From NCBI RefSeq assembly GCF_016862435.1, contig NZ_BOMY01000015.1:1-33870 (forward strand): 33,870 bases of DNA. The letters are read 5' to 3'. Below, piece after piece: positions 8,848 to 17,012 of this stretch; within the stretch, counting starts at the first letter, position 1, and the number at the start of each line of letters is the position of its first letter. Under the pieces are notes generated by a model that made no database searches, had not been told where the DNA came from, and saw nothing but the letters and a program-made list of their open reading frames with translations. This DNA comes from Paractinoplanes tereljensis. Its GTDB lineage: Bacteria; Actinomycetota; Actinomycetes; Mycobacteriales; Micromonosporaceae. The position numbers and the translations under genes are program-made.

Positions 8848-10046
8848 CGGCCGCCTCCGCGCGAGATCAGCAGCATGGCCACGTCGTCGGCGAGCGGGCC
8901 GCCGTTGCCCTGCTCGGCCTGCCCGACCAGCCAGGCCGGTAGGGCCGGCAGCGGCACGCCCCGCGCGGCCGGTTCGTCGAGGAGGTTGCACAGACCGTCC
9001 ACGTCGAGCCGATCGGCGCCCTTACCGACGTGTCCTTCGATCAGGCCATCGGTATACATCAGCAGGGACCAGTCGTCGGCCGGCAGCTGCAGCACGGTGG
9101 GCGGCGCCGGCCGGGGGCGCACGCCGAGCACGATGCCGGGCTTGGCCGCGACCGGCTTGGCCCGGCCGCCGGCCAGCAGCACCGGCGGCGGATGCCCGGC
9201 GAGCCGCACGGTGATCTGGTTGGCCGGGATGTCGAGCACCACCGACGCGACGGTGGCGAACACCTCGCGGGCCCGCCGCTCGCTCATCAGTACCTGTTCG
9301 AGCGAGCTGAGCACCTGCTCCTCGGGCACGCCGCCGATGATCAGGGCCCGCCAGGCGACCCGGAGTTCGACGCCGAGCGCTGCCTCGTCCACGCCGTGCC
9401 CGCACACGTCGCCGACGATCACGTGCAGCTTGTCGTCGCCCACCTGGACGACGTCGAAGAAGTCGCCGCCGAGCAGGCCCATCGCCCGGCCGGAGCGGTA
9501 GAAGGTGTGAACCTGCACAGCCTCGGTCGACATCAGCGGCTGCGGCAGCAGGCCGCGCTCGAGCCGGGCCGACTCGGCCTGGCGCAACTCCACCTCGCGC
9601 AGGCGCTGGGCGTTCTCGTCGGCGCGCTTGCGTTCGACCGCGTAGCGCAGGGCCCGGGTCAGCAGAACCCCGTCGACCTGGCCCTTGACCAGGTAGTCCT
9701 GGGCGCCCTCGGCGACCGCAGCCACCCCGAGGTGCTCGTCGGATCGGCCGGTCAGCACACACACCGCGGCACTGCCGGCCACCGACAGCAGCCGGCGCAG
9801 GCCGTCGATGCCCTCGGCGTCGGGCAGTCCCAGGTCGAGCAGGATGCACTGGATGCCACGCATCATCGAGGTGGCTTCGCGCAGGGTGGTCGCCACCGCG
9901 AGGTCGAACGGTGCGTCGGCTTCGCTCAGCAGCTCACGGACCAGGAAGGCGTCGCCCTCGTCGTCCTCGACCAGCAGGACGCGAAGACGTTCCGGCTGCG
10001 CTATGGAGCCGGAACGGACGCGTGGGGCGACCGACCGTTCAGTCAT
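8844..10046 (-). CDS. Response-regulator receiver fused to PP2C (SpoIIE/RsbU-type) phosphatase
   Basis: A 400-residue cytosolic protein. Residues about 18-135 are a receiver domain with LLVEDDEGDAF, phosphoacceptor Asp in ILLDLGLPDAEG and a Lys in YLVKGQ. A coiled linker (about 145-175) leads to a PP2C-type Ser/Thr phosphatase domain (about 180-398), with GGDFFDVV and VGDVCGHGVDEAA supplying metal-binding Asp residues and DDVAMLLI at the end. Such proteins dephosphorylate anti-sigma antagonists (STAS proteins) in partner-switching systems; no anti-sigma or STAS gene lies in this window, so the target is elsewhere. The start ATG (10044-10046) has GGGGA upstream. It is the first gene of a five-gene overlapping chain and probably sets the output of the kinase and regulator encoded next. 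Confidence 0.9.
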   Translation of the reverse strand: MTERSVAPRVRSGSIAQPERLRVLLVEDDEGDAFLVRELLSEADAPFDLAVATTLREATSMMRGIQCILLDLGLPDAEGIDGLRRLLSVAGSAAVCVLTGRSDEHLGVAAVAEGAQDYLVKGQVDGVLLTRALRYAVERKRADENAQRLREVELRQAESARLERGLLPQPLMSTEAVQVHTFYRSGRAMGLLGGDFFDVVQVGDDKLHVIVGDVCGHGVDEAALGVELRVAWRALIIGGVPEEQVLSSLEQVLMSERRAREVFATVASVVLDIPANQITVRLAGHPPPVLLAGGRAKPVAAKPGIVLGVRPRPAPPTVLQLPADDWSLLMYTDGLIEGHVGKGADRLDVDGLCNLLDEPAARGVPLPALPAWLVGQAEQGNGGPLADDVAMLLISRGGGR

Positions 10047-10125
10047 GCCAATTCCCCACTCGATGACACCGGACCAGACCCGACGATGGTGTACCACTCC
10101 TGTCGGGCGCACAACTCCGCGGATC

Positions 10126-10461
10126 TCAAGTGTGATCCTCCGCGGCGACCCGCCGGGCATGGTCGGCGATCACCTGACCGAGGATGCCGTGCAAACGCCC
10201 GCAATCCTGGCAATGCAGGTTCTCGTCCAGGCGCCGGCCGCCGCAGCCGTTGCAGAGGCCGCGGTCTTCCGGGTCACGGTACGAGGCCAGCGCCTTGCAC
10301 ATCGCCCGGATGACGTGGTCACTCATCGGGAAGACGCCCTCGCCGAGCGCGGTGCGCACACCGACGATGGCGACCGGGTCGGCCCCTGGATTCGGGTCAT
10401 AGGGGGCAACCGTGTCGATGAATTCGGCAAGGACTTCGGCCGGGTCGATCGGTGCGCTCAC
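10126..10461 (-). CDS. Small zinc-ribbon-like protein of unknown function
   Basis: A 111-residue soluble protein. The N-terminal two thirds are helical and acidic (VSAPIDPAEVLAEFIDTVAP), with no recognised domain. Near the C-terminus CNGCGG and, 11 residues later, CQDCG form a four-Cys knuckle pair expected to hold one zinc. I chose the GTG at 10459-10461, because the reading upstream is antisense to other DNA and low in sense; no strong ribosome site is seen. It lies 79 bp before the phosphatase gene on the same strand and could be the first gene of that transcript. It diverges from the M28 peptidase gene. Codon use is like real genes of the window. I do not recognise the family. Confidence 0.72.
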   Translation of the reverse strand: MSAPIDPAEVLAEFIDTVAPYDPNPGADPVAIVGVRTALGEGVFPMSDHVIRAMCKALASYRDPEDRGLCNGCGGRRLDENLHCQDCGRLHGILGQVIADHARRVAAEDHT

Positions 10462-10523
10462 CCCGACAACGCTAGGCCACGCCCCAAACGATCTTCGGAC
10501 TACCCACTGTCGTACCCCTCGGC

Positions 10524-10536
10524 TTAGATGTCTCCC
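10524..10536 (+). promoter_or_regulatory. Possible -10 element of the M28 peptidase gene
   Basis: TTAGAT (10524-10529) lies 7 nt before the ATG at 10537, and no Shine-Dalgarno is present, so a leaderless transcript is plausible. The -35 region is weak. This element overlaps the alternative ATG at 10528. Confidence 0.3.
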
Positions 10537-12888
10537 ATGAGCGCCCCCGCCCTCGCCGGCACCACCCACCGGGTGCCGGCCGCCCTGGCCGCCGTCGCCG
10601 CCCTGGTGGCGATCGGCGCCGCGGCGATCTGGTCGGTGCGGCCCCCGGCCGCCCGCGACACCTCCGCGCCCGCCGCCGACTTCAGCGCGGCCCGCGCGTT
10701 TCAGCAGGTCGAGGCGATCGCCACCGAGCCGCATCCGGCCGGCAGCCCAGCCCAGGACCGGGTGCGTGAGCATCTGCTCAGCACCCTTCGCGGGCTCGGG
10801 CTGACCCCCGAGGTGCAGGACACCGTGTCGGTCCAGGGGGCGAAGCTCTCGTCCAGTGCCGGGGGCGCCGGCTTCGCGCACGTCCGCAACGTCGTCGCGA
10901 CGATTCCCGGCACCGCCTCCACCGGCCGGGTCTTCCTGGTCGCGCACTACGACTCGGTACAGGTCGGGCCGGGCGGCAACGACGACGCGGCCGGCACCGC
11001 CGCGATCCTCGAGACGGCCCGCGCCCTGACCAGCGGCCCGCGCCTGCGCAACGACGTGGTGCTGGTGCTCACCGACGCCGAGGAGGCCTGCCTCTGCGGC
11101 GCCAAGGCGTTCGTCGACCAGCACCCGCTGGCCAAGGACGGCGGCATCGTCCTCAACCTGGAGGCCCGTGGCAGCAGCGGCCCGGCGATCATGTTCGAGA
11201 CCGCGAAGAACAACCGCCGCCTGGTCGACATCTACGGTCAGGCGCCCAAGCCGGTCGGCACGTCGTTCGCCGTCGAGATCTACCGCCTGCTGCCGAACGA
11301 CACCGACTTCACCGCGTTCCGCGAGGCCGGCTTCACCGGGCTGAACTCCGCCTACATCGACGGCGCCGCCGTCTATCACGCGCCGACCGACGTACCGTCC
11401 GCAATGGACACCGACAGCCTTCAGCACCACGGCGACAATGCCCTGGCGGTCACCCGTGCGCTCGGCGGTCGCGACCTGTCCACCCTGACCAGCGACGACG
11501 ACGCCACCTACTTCCCGGCGCCCGGCCTGCTCGTCCGCTATCCCGGCGGGTTCGTCTGGCCGCTGGCCGCGCTCGCCCTGCTCGCGGTGATCGCCCTGGG
11601 CTGGCTGGCCCGGCGGCGCGCCCTGATCGACGGCAAGCGGCTGTTCGCCGCGTCGGCGCTCACTCTCGTGCCGATCATCGTGGCCCCGGTGCTGGCCCAG
11701 CTCTACTGGGCGCTGCTCAAGGTGATCCGCCCGGCGTACGCGGAGATGCCCATCGACCCGTACCGCCCCGGGTGGTACCGGCTGGCCATCGGCGCGATCG
11801 CCGCCCTGGTCGTGCTGGCCTGGTTCGGCTGGCTGCGCCGCAAGGCCGGCCCGGCCACCCTGGCCGTCGCCGGTCTCGGCTGGCTGGCCGTGCTCGGCCT
11901 GGTGCTGGCCGCGGTCACGCCCGGCGGCTCCTACCTGGCGGCGCTGCCCGCGCTGGCCGGCGCGATCGCCGGCATCGTGGCGGTCCTGACCCGCGGCTGG
12001 TGGTCGGTGCTCGCGGTGACGGCCGGCGGCACGGTCGCCGTGATCATCCTGCTGCCCACGGTGATCATGCTGTTCCCGGCCCTCGGCCTGAAGCTCGGCG
12101 CCACCGGCGCCTTCCTCACGGTGCTGCTCGGCCTGGCCCTGCTCCCGGTGCTCGACCTGATCCACCCGCAGGCCGAACGGCAACACGGTCTGGACGCGTT
12201 GCGGGCCCGCCGCCGAGCGGCCCTGCCGACCCTCGCCACGCTGCTCGCCGTCGTGGTCGCCACGGTCGTCGGCCTGAGTGTCGACCGCTTCGACGCCAAG
12301 CACCCGGCGCTCACCCAGCTGATGTACGCGCTCGATGCCGACAACGGCACCGCCCAGTGGCTGAGCGACGAGCCGCGCGTGCAGAAGTGGACCTCGCAGT
12401 ACGTCTCCGGCGACCCGCACACGGTCAACGAGGCGCTGCCGGCGTTCGGGCCCGAGGAGATGCGCACCGGCCAGGCGGAAGCGGCCACCCTGCCGGCCCC
12501 GAAACTGACCCTGGTGTCGGACACCCGGTCGGGTGACAGCCGGGTCATGAAACTCCGGTTGCAGCCGCAGCGGCCGGTCCGGCTCACCACGCTGCACGTC
12601 GCGACCGGCGTCGAGGTCACCGCGGCCACCGTCGGCGGGCGCGAGCTGGCCGTCGAGAAACCCGAGGACGGACCGTGGGGCTTCGGCTTCGTGTTCCACG
12701 CGCCGCCGGCCGAGGGGGTCGAGGTCACCCTGACCGTACGGACCACCGGCCCGGTGCGGTTCCGGGCGATGGACGGCAGCGACGGGCTGACCGCCCTGCC
12801 CGGGTTCAAGGCCCGGCCCTCCGGGGTAGGCATCGTCGGTTCGCACACCAGCGAGCTGCTGGCGGTCGCGGCCACCTACACCCGTTGA
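10537..12888 (+). CDS. M28 family membrane metallopeptidase
   Basis: A 783-residue protein (786 if the ATG at 10528 is used). A hydrophobic segment near residues 10-30 is followed by an M28 aminopeptidase domain (about 45-300). Zinc ligands are visible: His and Asp in VAHYDSVQ, Asp in GGNDDAAG, Glu-Glu in TDAEEACLCG, and a late His in VYHAPTDVP. After it come about eight or nine membrane helices (about 335-570), then a C-terminal extracytoplasmic beta-rich domain. This order is that of the Fxna/ERMP1-like peptidases, which are found in many actinobacteria. The active site should face outside the cytoplasm. It ends 11 bp before the reductase gene, so both may share a transcript. Confidence 0.9.
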   Translation: MSAPALAGTTHRVPAALAAVAALVAIGAAAIWSVRPPAARDTSAPAADFSAARAFQQVEAIATEPHPAGSPAQDRVREHLLSTLRGLGLTPEVQDTVSVQGAKLSSSAGGAGFAHVRNVVATIPGTASTGRVFLVAHYDSVQVGPGGNDDAAGTAAILETARALTSGPRLRNDVVLVLTDAEEACLCGAKAFVDQHPLAKDGGIVLNLEARGSSGPAIMFETAKNNRRLVDIYGQAPKPVGTSFAVEIYRLLPNDTDFTAFREAGFTGLNSAYIDGAAVYHAPTDVPSAMDTDSLQHHGDNALAVTRALGGRDLSTLTSDDDATYFPAPGLLVRYPGGFVWPLAALALLAVIALGWLARRRALIDGKRLFAASALTLVPIIVAPVLAQLYWALLKVIRPAYAEMPIDPYRPGWYRLAIGAIAALVVLAWFGWLRRKAGPATLAVAGLGWLAVLGLVLAAVTPGGSYLAALPALAGAIAGIVAVLTRGWWSVLAVTAGGTVAVIILLPTVIMLFPALGLKLGATGAFLTVLLGLALLPVLDLIHPQAERQHGLDALRARRRAALPTLATLLAVVVATVVGLSVDRFDAKHPALTQLMYALDADNGTAQWLSDEPRVQKWTSQYVSGDPHTVNEALPAFGPEEMRTGQAEAATLPAPKLTLVSDTRSGDSRVMKLRLQPQRPVRLTTLHVATGVEVTAATVGGRELAVEKPEDGPWGFGFVFHAPPAEGVEVTLTVRTTGPVRFRAMDGSDGLTALPGFKARPSGVGIVGSHTSELLAVAATYTR

Positions 12889-12899
12889 GAAGAGGTCTC

Positions 12900-13424
12900 A
12901 TGGCGAAGGTGCTCTACTCCGCGACGATGTCCCTGGACGGGTTCATCGCCGGGCCGGGCGGCGACATGTCCTGGCTGACCGAGTTCATCGGCGAGCCCAA
13001 CCCGACCGCCGACGGCATCGTCGAGCGGATCGGCTCGATCCTGGTCGGCCGCCGCACCTGGGGTGGCGACGACCCGAACAAGGGCACCGACCAGGAAGGT
13101 GCGTTCGGAGGTGCCTGGCACGGTCCGCAGTTCGTGCTCACCCACGAGCCGCCGCCGGTCGCCGAGCCGGACACCGTCTTCCTCACCGACCTGACCGAGG
13201 CCGTCGCCGCCGCCAAGCAGGCGGCCGGCAACAAGTACGTCAACATCCTCGGCGCCGATGTGGCCCGGCAGGCCCTGGAAGCGGGCCTGCTCGACGAGAT
13301 CCTGGTCTTCGTGGCGCCGGTGCTGCTCGGCGACGGCACCCGGCTGTTCACCCATCCGGGCGGCACCAAGATCAAGCTCGACCGGCTGGCCGAGGACGCC
13401 TTCTGGTACGAGGTGGTGCGCTAA
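12900..13424 (+). CDS. Dihydrofolate reductase family protein (RibD C-terminal fold)
   Basis: A 174-residue NADPH-dependent reductase-like protein. It begins MAKVLYSATMSLDGFIAG, the family's start, has the motif ILVGRRTW near residue 50, and NILGADVARQALEAGLLDE near 117-135, which is the phosphate-binding helix region of RibD-like folds. It is not the essential folate enzyme: such proteins are common in actinobacteria and their substrates are mostly unknown. The ATG (12900-12902) has GAGAAGAGG upstream. Its TAA stop overlaps the TAG stop of the opposite-strand Smr gene. Confidence 0.9.
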   Translation: MAKVLYSATMSLDGFIAGPGGDMSWLTEFIGEPNPTADGIVERIGSILVGRRTWGGDDPNKGTDQEGAFGGAWHGPQFVLTHEPPPVAEPDTVFLTDLTEAVAAAKQAAGNKYVNILGADVARQALEAGLLDEILVFVAPVLLGDGTRLFTHPGGTKIKLDRLAEDAFWYEVVR

Positions 13425-13705
13425 CGCCCGCGACCCCGGCGACCGGTGGGAGCATCGTGACGGAAGTGCACGAAGAGACGGCCCCAGTTGTCGCCGTCCT
13501 TCTCCACCCGGTGGTAGAGCTGCTTGATGTCCCGCTGATCGAGGAAGCGCAGCACCTTTTTCTTCAGGGCGCCGCTGCCCTTGCCCGGGATGATCTCGAC
13601 CATCGCGGCTTTCTTCTCGATGGCCTCGTCGATGATCCCGCGCAGGGCACGGTCGATCTCCTGGCCCCGGTTGAAGATGTCGTGCAGGTCGAGCTTGAGC
13701 TTCAC
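13421..13705 (-). CDS. Smr domain protein
   Basis: A 94-residue stand-alone Smr (small MutS-related) domain. The DLH motif near residue 6 and the PGKGSGALKK loop near 40-49 are the two conserved sites; Smr domains are nucleases or nucleic-acid binders acting on branched DNA or on mRNA at stalled ribosomes. Basic C-terminal tail TGRRGRGR. GTG start with AGGA nine nt upstream. It follows the TPR gene by 11 bp and should be co-transcribed. The convergent neighbour shares three of its last bases. Confidence 0.9.
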   Translation of the reverse strand: MKLKLDLHDIFNRGQEIDRALRGIIDEAIEKKAAMVEIIPGKGSGALKKKVLRFLDQRDIKQLYHRVEKDGDNWGRLFVHFRHDAPTGRRGRGR

Positions 13706-13716
13706 GATTCAGAATC

Positions 13717-14094
13717 CTATGCGTGCTCGGATTTGCCGAGCCACTCTTCGACTCGGCGGACGGCCTCGACGTAGTCGGCCTGCTGCTTCATCGCGGCGGC
13801 CAGCCGCAGGTGCGGCAGCGCCTCACGGAAACGGCCGGCCCGCTCCAGGGTCCGGCCGAGCACGTGGTGCGCGTAGTGATCCGACGGATCATGCTCGATC
13901 AGCGCCCGGAGCTGGGCTTCCGCCCCGTTGAGCTGGGCCGAGTTGAAGTAGGCCCGGGCCAGCAGCTGACGGACCGCGGTGTTGTGCGGTTCCGCCTCGA
14001 CGATCGGCTCGAGCAGCCGGGCGGCGCCGAGCGGGTCGCCGGACTCGAAGAAAAAGGTGGCTCTGCGGTACTCCTCGAGAAGATCCACGTGCAC
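13717..14094 (-). CDS. Tetratricopeptide repeat protein
   Basis: A 125-residue all-helical protein with about three TPR units: residues about 8-35, 38-70 and 72-105, showing the usual small and large residues (ARAYFNSAQLNGAEAQLRAL; HHVLGRTLERAGRFREALPH). It is predicted to be cytosolic and to serve as a protein-binding scaffold; no catalytic motif. GTG start with GGGGGAG upstream. First gene of a TPR-Smr pair, so its partner could be the Smr protein or ribosome-associated factors; this is inference. Confidence 0.88.
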   Translation of the reverse strand: MHVDLLEEYRRATFFFESGDPLGAARLLEPIVEAEPHNTAVRQLLARAYFNSAQLNGAEAQLRALIEHDPSDHYAHHVLGRTLERAGRFREALPHLRLAAAMKQQADYVEAVRRVEEWLGKSEHA

Positions 14095-14255
14095 GCTCCC
14101 CCACGCCCTCGCGCCGCCGATTGGTCAACGCTGGCACAACTCCGGGCCAACGGCGAGTGTTCCAGTCCCTCAAGCTTCCCGACAATTCCCCTCATACGGC
14201 AACTTCCTCGACGGAGAATGCCTGCGTGGGGGACCTTTCGAGTCATGTCGTGTCC

Positions 14256-16385
14256 ATGCCGGCCCGTCCACGATTCGGGCGAGCCCGGGCGACCGCCTTC
14301 GCGGTGTTCGCTTTCGCGCTGTGCCTGATGCTGTCGGGTGCCACCTCGTCGCCGGCCTTACGCTCGCCGGCGCTGCTGATCGCCGGGATGCGGGACATAC
14401 CGTCCCCGCCGTCCGGCACGCCGTGGCGGCCCGCACCGGTCGACGCGAACGGCCTGAGCATGGTGTCGAACGCCGATGGGCAGCGGTTCGTGCTGCACAC
14501 CACGGCCGGCGACCGCACCTTCCTGCCGGGAGTGGATCTCGGCAACACCACCCCGGGGCACGTGCCGGCCGACGTGTCGATCTCGGCCGCGCAGTACCGC
14601 GCCTGGTTCGCGGCGATGACCTGGCTCGGCATCCGAGTGGTGCGGATCTACGACATCCACCCGCCGGCCTTCTACCAGCAGCTGGCGGCCTACAACCAGG
14701 CCAACCCGGATCGGCCGCTCTACGTGATGCAGGGCGTGTCACTCGTCGGTGATGCGTACGTCAAGAAGGGGAACCTCTACGACCAGCAGGTCACCGACGC
14801 CTTCCGGCAGGAGTTGAAGGACGCCACGCAGGCGGTGTCCGGGCAGTTGAACCGCACCACCCTGCCCGGCCGGATCGGCGGCGAGTGGACCGCCGACGTC
14901 ACCCCCTGGCTGGCCGGCTGGCTCATCGGGTCGGAGCTCGACCCGGCCGCCGCGGCCGCCAGCGACCGCAAGAACGCCGACGCGAAAGCGATCACCGGCA
15001 AGTACTTCCGCAGCACGTCGGATGCGACGCCGACCGAGCGCTGGCTGGCGAACCGGATGAACGACCTGGCCGGGTACGAGGCGAAGAAGGGGCTGAGTCA
15101 GCCGATCGCGTTCGTGAACTGGGCGACCACCGATCCGCTGCGCCACCCGGAGGAGCCGCTGCGCCAGGAGGACCTGCTTCAGCTGGACGCCAATCACGTG
15201 CTGCCCACCGCGAATTGGCCGGCCGGAACGTTCGCGAGCTATCACGCGTACCCGTACTATCCGGATTTTTTGCGGCTGGAACCGGCGCTGCAAGCGCAGG
15301 CCGACCCCTACCTCGCTTATCTCGAATCGCTGCGGAAGCATCACGGCAGCATGCCCACCATGATCACCGAGTTCGGGGTGCCGTCGTCGATCGGATCGGC
15401 GCACCTCGGGCCGCTCGGGCGCAATCAGGGTGACCACAGCGAGGTCGAGGCCACCAAGATGACCGCTGAGCTGCTGCGCGGCATGCAGACTCGCGGGCTG
15501 GCCGGTGGATTCCTGTTCGAGTGGGTCGACGAGTGGTTCCGCTACACCTGGAACACCGTCGCCCACCAGGTGCCGAACCGGCGCCAGCTCTGGCGCGACC
15601 CCCTCACCAACGAGCAGGGCTTCGGGCTGCTGGCGATGGACGCGGCCCGCAAGACGGACCCGATTTCCCTGATCGACGCCGAGGGCGGCTGGCCGGCCGA
15701 GAAGGTCACCGCGCAGACCGACGAGTCGTACCTGCACCTCGAGGTCAAGCTGGGCGATTCGCCGCCGGGGTCGATGATGATCGGCCTCGACCCGCTGCCC
15801 GGCCTCACCGGCACGCCGATGGCCGGCAGCGCCGACCGGCGGCCGGACGCGATCTTCGCGCTCAACCTGGTGAGTCACACCGGGCAGGCGTACGTGCGGC
15901 AGCAACTCGATCCACTGCAGCTGGACGGCGATATCCCGGACGCGGCGCGCGGACCGGCGCCGGACGGCTGGCGTGCCTATGAGCTGCTGACCAACCGGGC
16001 CCGGACGGTGCCGAGCACGGGCGCGAAGCTGCCGATCGAGATGCAGAACGCGGGACTCCTGCGGCACGGGGTGTGGAACACCGACGACCCGGACGTGGAC
16101 AGCCGGGCGCTGTGGCACCTCGACGGTGACAATCTGTCGGTGCGGGTGCCGTGGGCGATGATCGGCTTCGCGGACCCCTCGACGCACGCGGTCGGCGTGC
16201 CGAAGGCCGGCAAGCTGACCACCCAGCGCAGTCCGGGGGTGAGCGTGACCCTGTCGGCGTCCGGCACCGACCAGGTGCTCGGCCCGGTGACCTGGGACGA
16301 CTGGAACCAGCCGGCCGCCACCGAGCGGATCAAGCAGGGGGCGGAGCAGTTTCGCGACGCGGCACTCGCGGTGACGAACGGCTGA
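14256..16385 (+). CDS. Secreted glycoside-hydrolase-like protein, unassigned family
   Basis: A 709-residue protein that begins with a basic stretch and a hydrophobic segment (about 13-32), a signal peptide or anchor. Residues about 90-430 look like a TIM-barrel retaining glycosidase of clan GH-A: WLGIRVVRIYDIHPPAFY near the N-terminus, GSELDP with Glu227 as possible acid/base, MITEFGVPSS with Glu372 as possible nucleophile, and FLFEWVDEWF later. A beta-rich C-terminal domain follows (about 480-700). I cannot assign a CAZy family. The start is uncertain: ATG 14256, GTG 14250 or an earlier open frame to 14121; no clear ribosome site. The last 56 bp overlap an opposite-strand gene. Confidence 0.75.
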   Translation: MPARPRFGRARATAFAVFAFALCLMLSGATSSPALRSPALLIAGMRDIPSPPSGTPWRPAPVDANGLSMVSNADGQRFVLHTTAGDRTFLPGVDLGNTTPGHVPADVSISAAQYRAWFAAMTWLGIRVVRIYDIHPPAFYQQLAAYNQANPDRPLYVMQGVSLVGDAYVKKGNLYDQQVTDAFRQELKDATQAVSGQLNRTTLPGRIGGEWTADVTPWLAGWLIGSELDPAAAAASDRKNADAKAITGKYFRSTSDATPTERWLANRMNDLAGYEAKKGLSQPIAFVNWATTDPLRHPEEPLRQEDLLQLDANHVLPTANWPAGTFASYHAYPYYPDFLRLEPALQAQADPYLAYLESLRKHHGSMPTMITEFGVPSSIGSAHLGPLGRNQGDHSEVEATKMTAELLRGMQTRGLAGGFLFEWVDEWFRYTWNTVAHQVPNRRQLWRDPLTNEQGFGLLAMDAARKTDPISLIDAEGGWPAEKVTAQTDESYLHLEVKLGDSPPGSMMIGLDPLPGLTGTPMAGSADRRPDAIFALNLVSHTGQAYVRQQLDPLQLDGDIPDAARGPAPDGWRAYELLTNRARTVPSTGAKLPIEMQNAGLLRHGVWNTDDPDVDSRALWHLDGDNLSVRVPWAMIGFADPSTHAVGVPKAGKLTTQRSPGVSVTLSASGTDQVLGPVTWDDWNQPAATERIKQGAEQFRDAALAVTNG

Positions 16386-16695
16386 CCATCATCAGCGTCG
16401 CGCCCCCGGCGACCAGCAGCGCGCCGATCGCGACGAGCACCATCGGGCTGCGTCCCGGACCGTGCGACTCCGGGTAGCCGGCACCCCAGCAGTAGACGTC
16501 GCCGGCGTCGGTCAGCGCACAGGTGCTGTCCCCGTCGGCGACGAGTTGCACGACGCGCCCCTTCAGGCCGACCTGAACTAGCCGCGCCCGGCAATCGCCG
16601 GCGCACTTGTCGGCTCGCGCCTGCGCCGGTGGCCCCACCAGGAAGAGCGTCGCGACCACCACCAAGATCGCTAATACCCGACGCATGATCCGCAT
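16330..16695 (-). CDS. Small membrane-anchored protein with one RCC1-like repeat
   Basis: A 121-residue protein. Residues 1-28 form a signal peptide ending QARA. Cys residues in KCAGDCRAR precede one RCC1/BNR-type repeat: VVQLVADGDSTCALTDAG followed by VYCWGAG. A membrane helix (about 87-105) and a basic/proline-rich tail close the protein, so the repeat should lie outside and the tail inside. Full RCC1 proteins have about seven repeats that close a propeller; a single one cannot, so it may oligomerise or be a remnant. CATAAT lies 6 nt before the ATG at 16695. The 3' end overlaps the glycosidase gene by 56 bp on the opposite strand. Confidence 0.7.
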   Translation of the reverse strand: MRIMRRVLAILVVVATLFLVGPPAQARADKCAGDCRARLVQVGLKGRVVQLVADGDSTCALTDAGDVYCWGAGYPESHGPGRSPMVLVAIGALLVAGGATLMMVSRSSPRVPRRETAPPPA

Positions 16696-16707
16696 GCAAC
16701 CATTATG
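16696..16707 (-). promoter_or_regulatory. Candidate -10 element for the RCC1-like gene
   Basis: On the minus strand CATAAT (16702-16707) is 6 nt from the ATG, with no ribosome site between, as in a leaderless transcript. It lies just after the stop of the small secreted protein gene, so the RCC1-like gene can be transcribed alone. Confidence 0.45.
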
Positions 16708-16713
16708 GGCGTT

Positions 16714-16962
16714 TTATACGCTTTCGAGGGTTTTCGACACGCGTCCACTGCCCGCTGCCACCTCGGCCAGCATGGCCTGGCTGGTGATCGTGTCGGCGGC
16801 CGTGACGGTCGCGTAGCCGGCCACCTCACTGGCAGCTCCGAGCCGGGTCGTCGCGCTCATCTGTGGACCCAGGACCGCCGCCAGGGCGACCGCGGCACCC
16901 AGCGCCGCGAGACCCGAACGCCGCTTCCAGCCGAGCATCTGGTGCTTCATCGTCTGCGTCAT
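16714..16962 (-). CDS. Small secreted or membrane protein, unknown
   Basis: An 82-residue protein with a long basic N-region (KHQMLGWKRRSG) and one hydrophobic segment (GLAALGAAVALAAVLG, about 17-32), then a polar, Ala/Thr/Ser-rich mature part without Cys. It is probably exported by Sec. I start at the ATG 16960-16962, which has GTGGTGG upstream; an ATG three codons earlier (16971) is also possible. It diverges from the PhoP-like two-component system, and minus-strand CACAG motifs 22 bp apart (16997 and 17019) lie in its promoter region, so it may be a target or an accessory of that system. No recognised family. Confidence 0.6.
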   Translation of the reverse strand: MTQTMKHQMLGWKRRSGLAALGAAVALAAVLGPQMSATTRLGAASEVAGYATVTAADTITSQAMLAEVAAGSGRVSKTLESV

Positions 16963-17012
16963 AACCACCACGATCAGGGCGTACGGTGTCAGACGGCTGT
17001 GCGAAATATTTG

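Noticed and set aside
7237..9501. 754-residue plus-strand frame opposite kinase and phosphatase
   Set aside because: Rich in Asp, Gly, Arg and His with no domain; both minus-strand genes are complete.
10462..12846. Very long minus-strand open frame opposite the M28 peptidase gene
   Set aside because: Its translation is Gln/Gly/Arg/His-rich without any domain, typical of the antisense of high-GC genes. Only its last 111 codons (10126-10461), which lie outside the peptidase gene, look real.
14739..16187. 482-residue minus-strand frame opposite the glycosidase-like gene
   Set aside because: Arg/Gly/Val-rich shadow; no start with ribosome site; the plus strand has glycosidase motifs.
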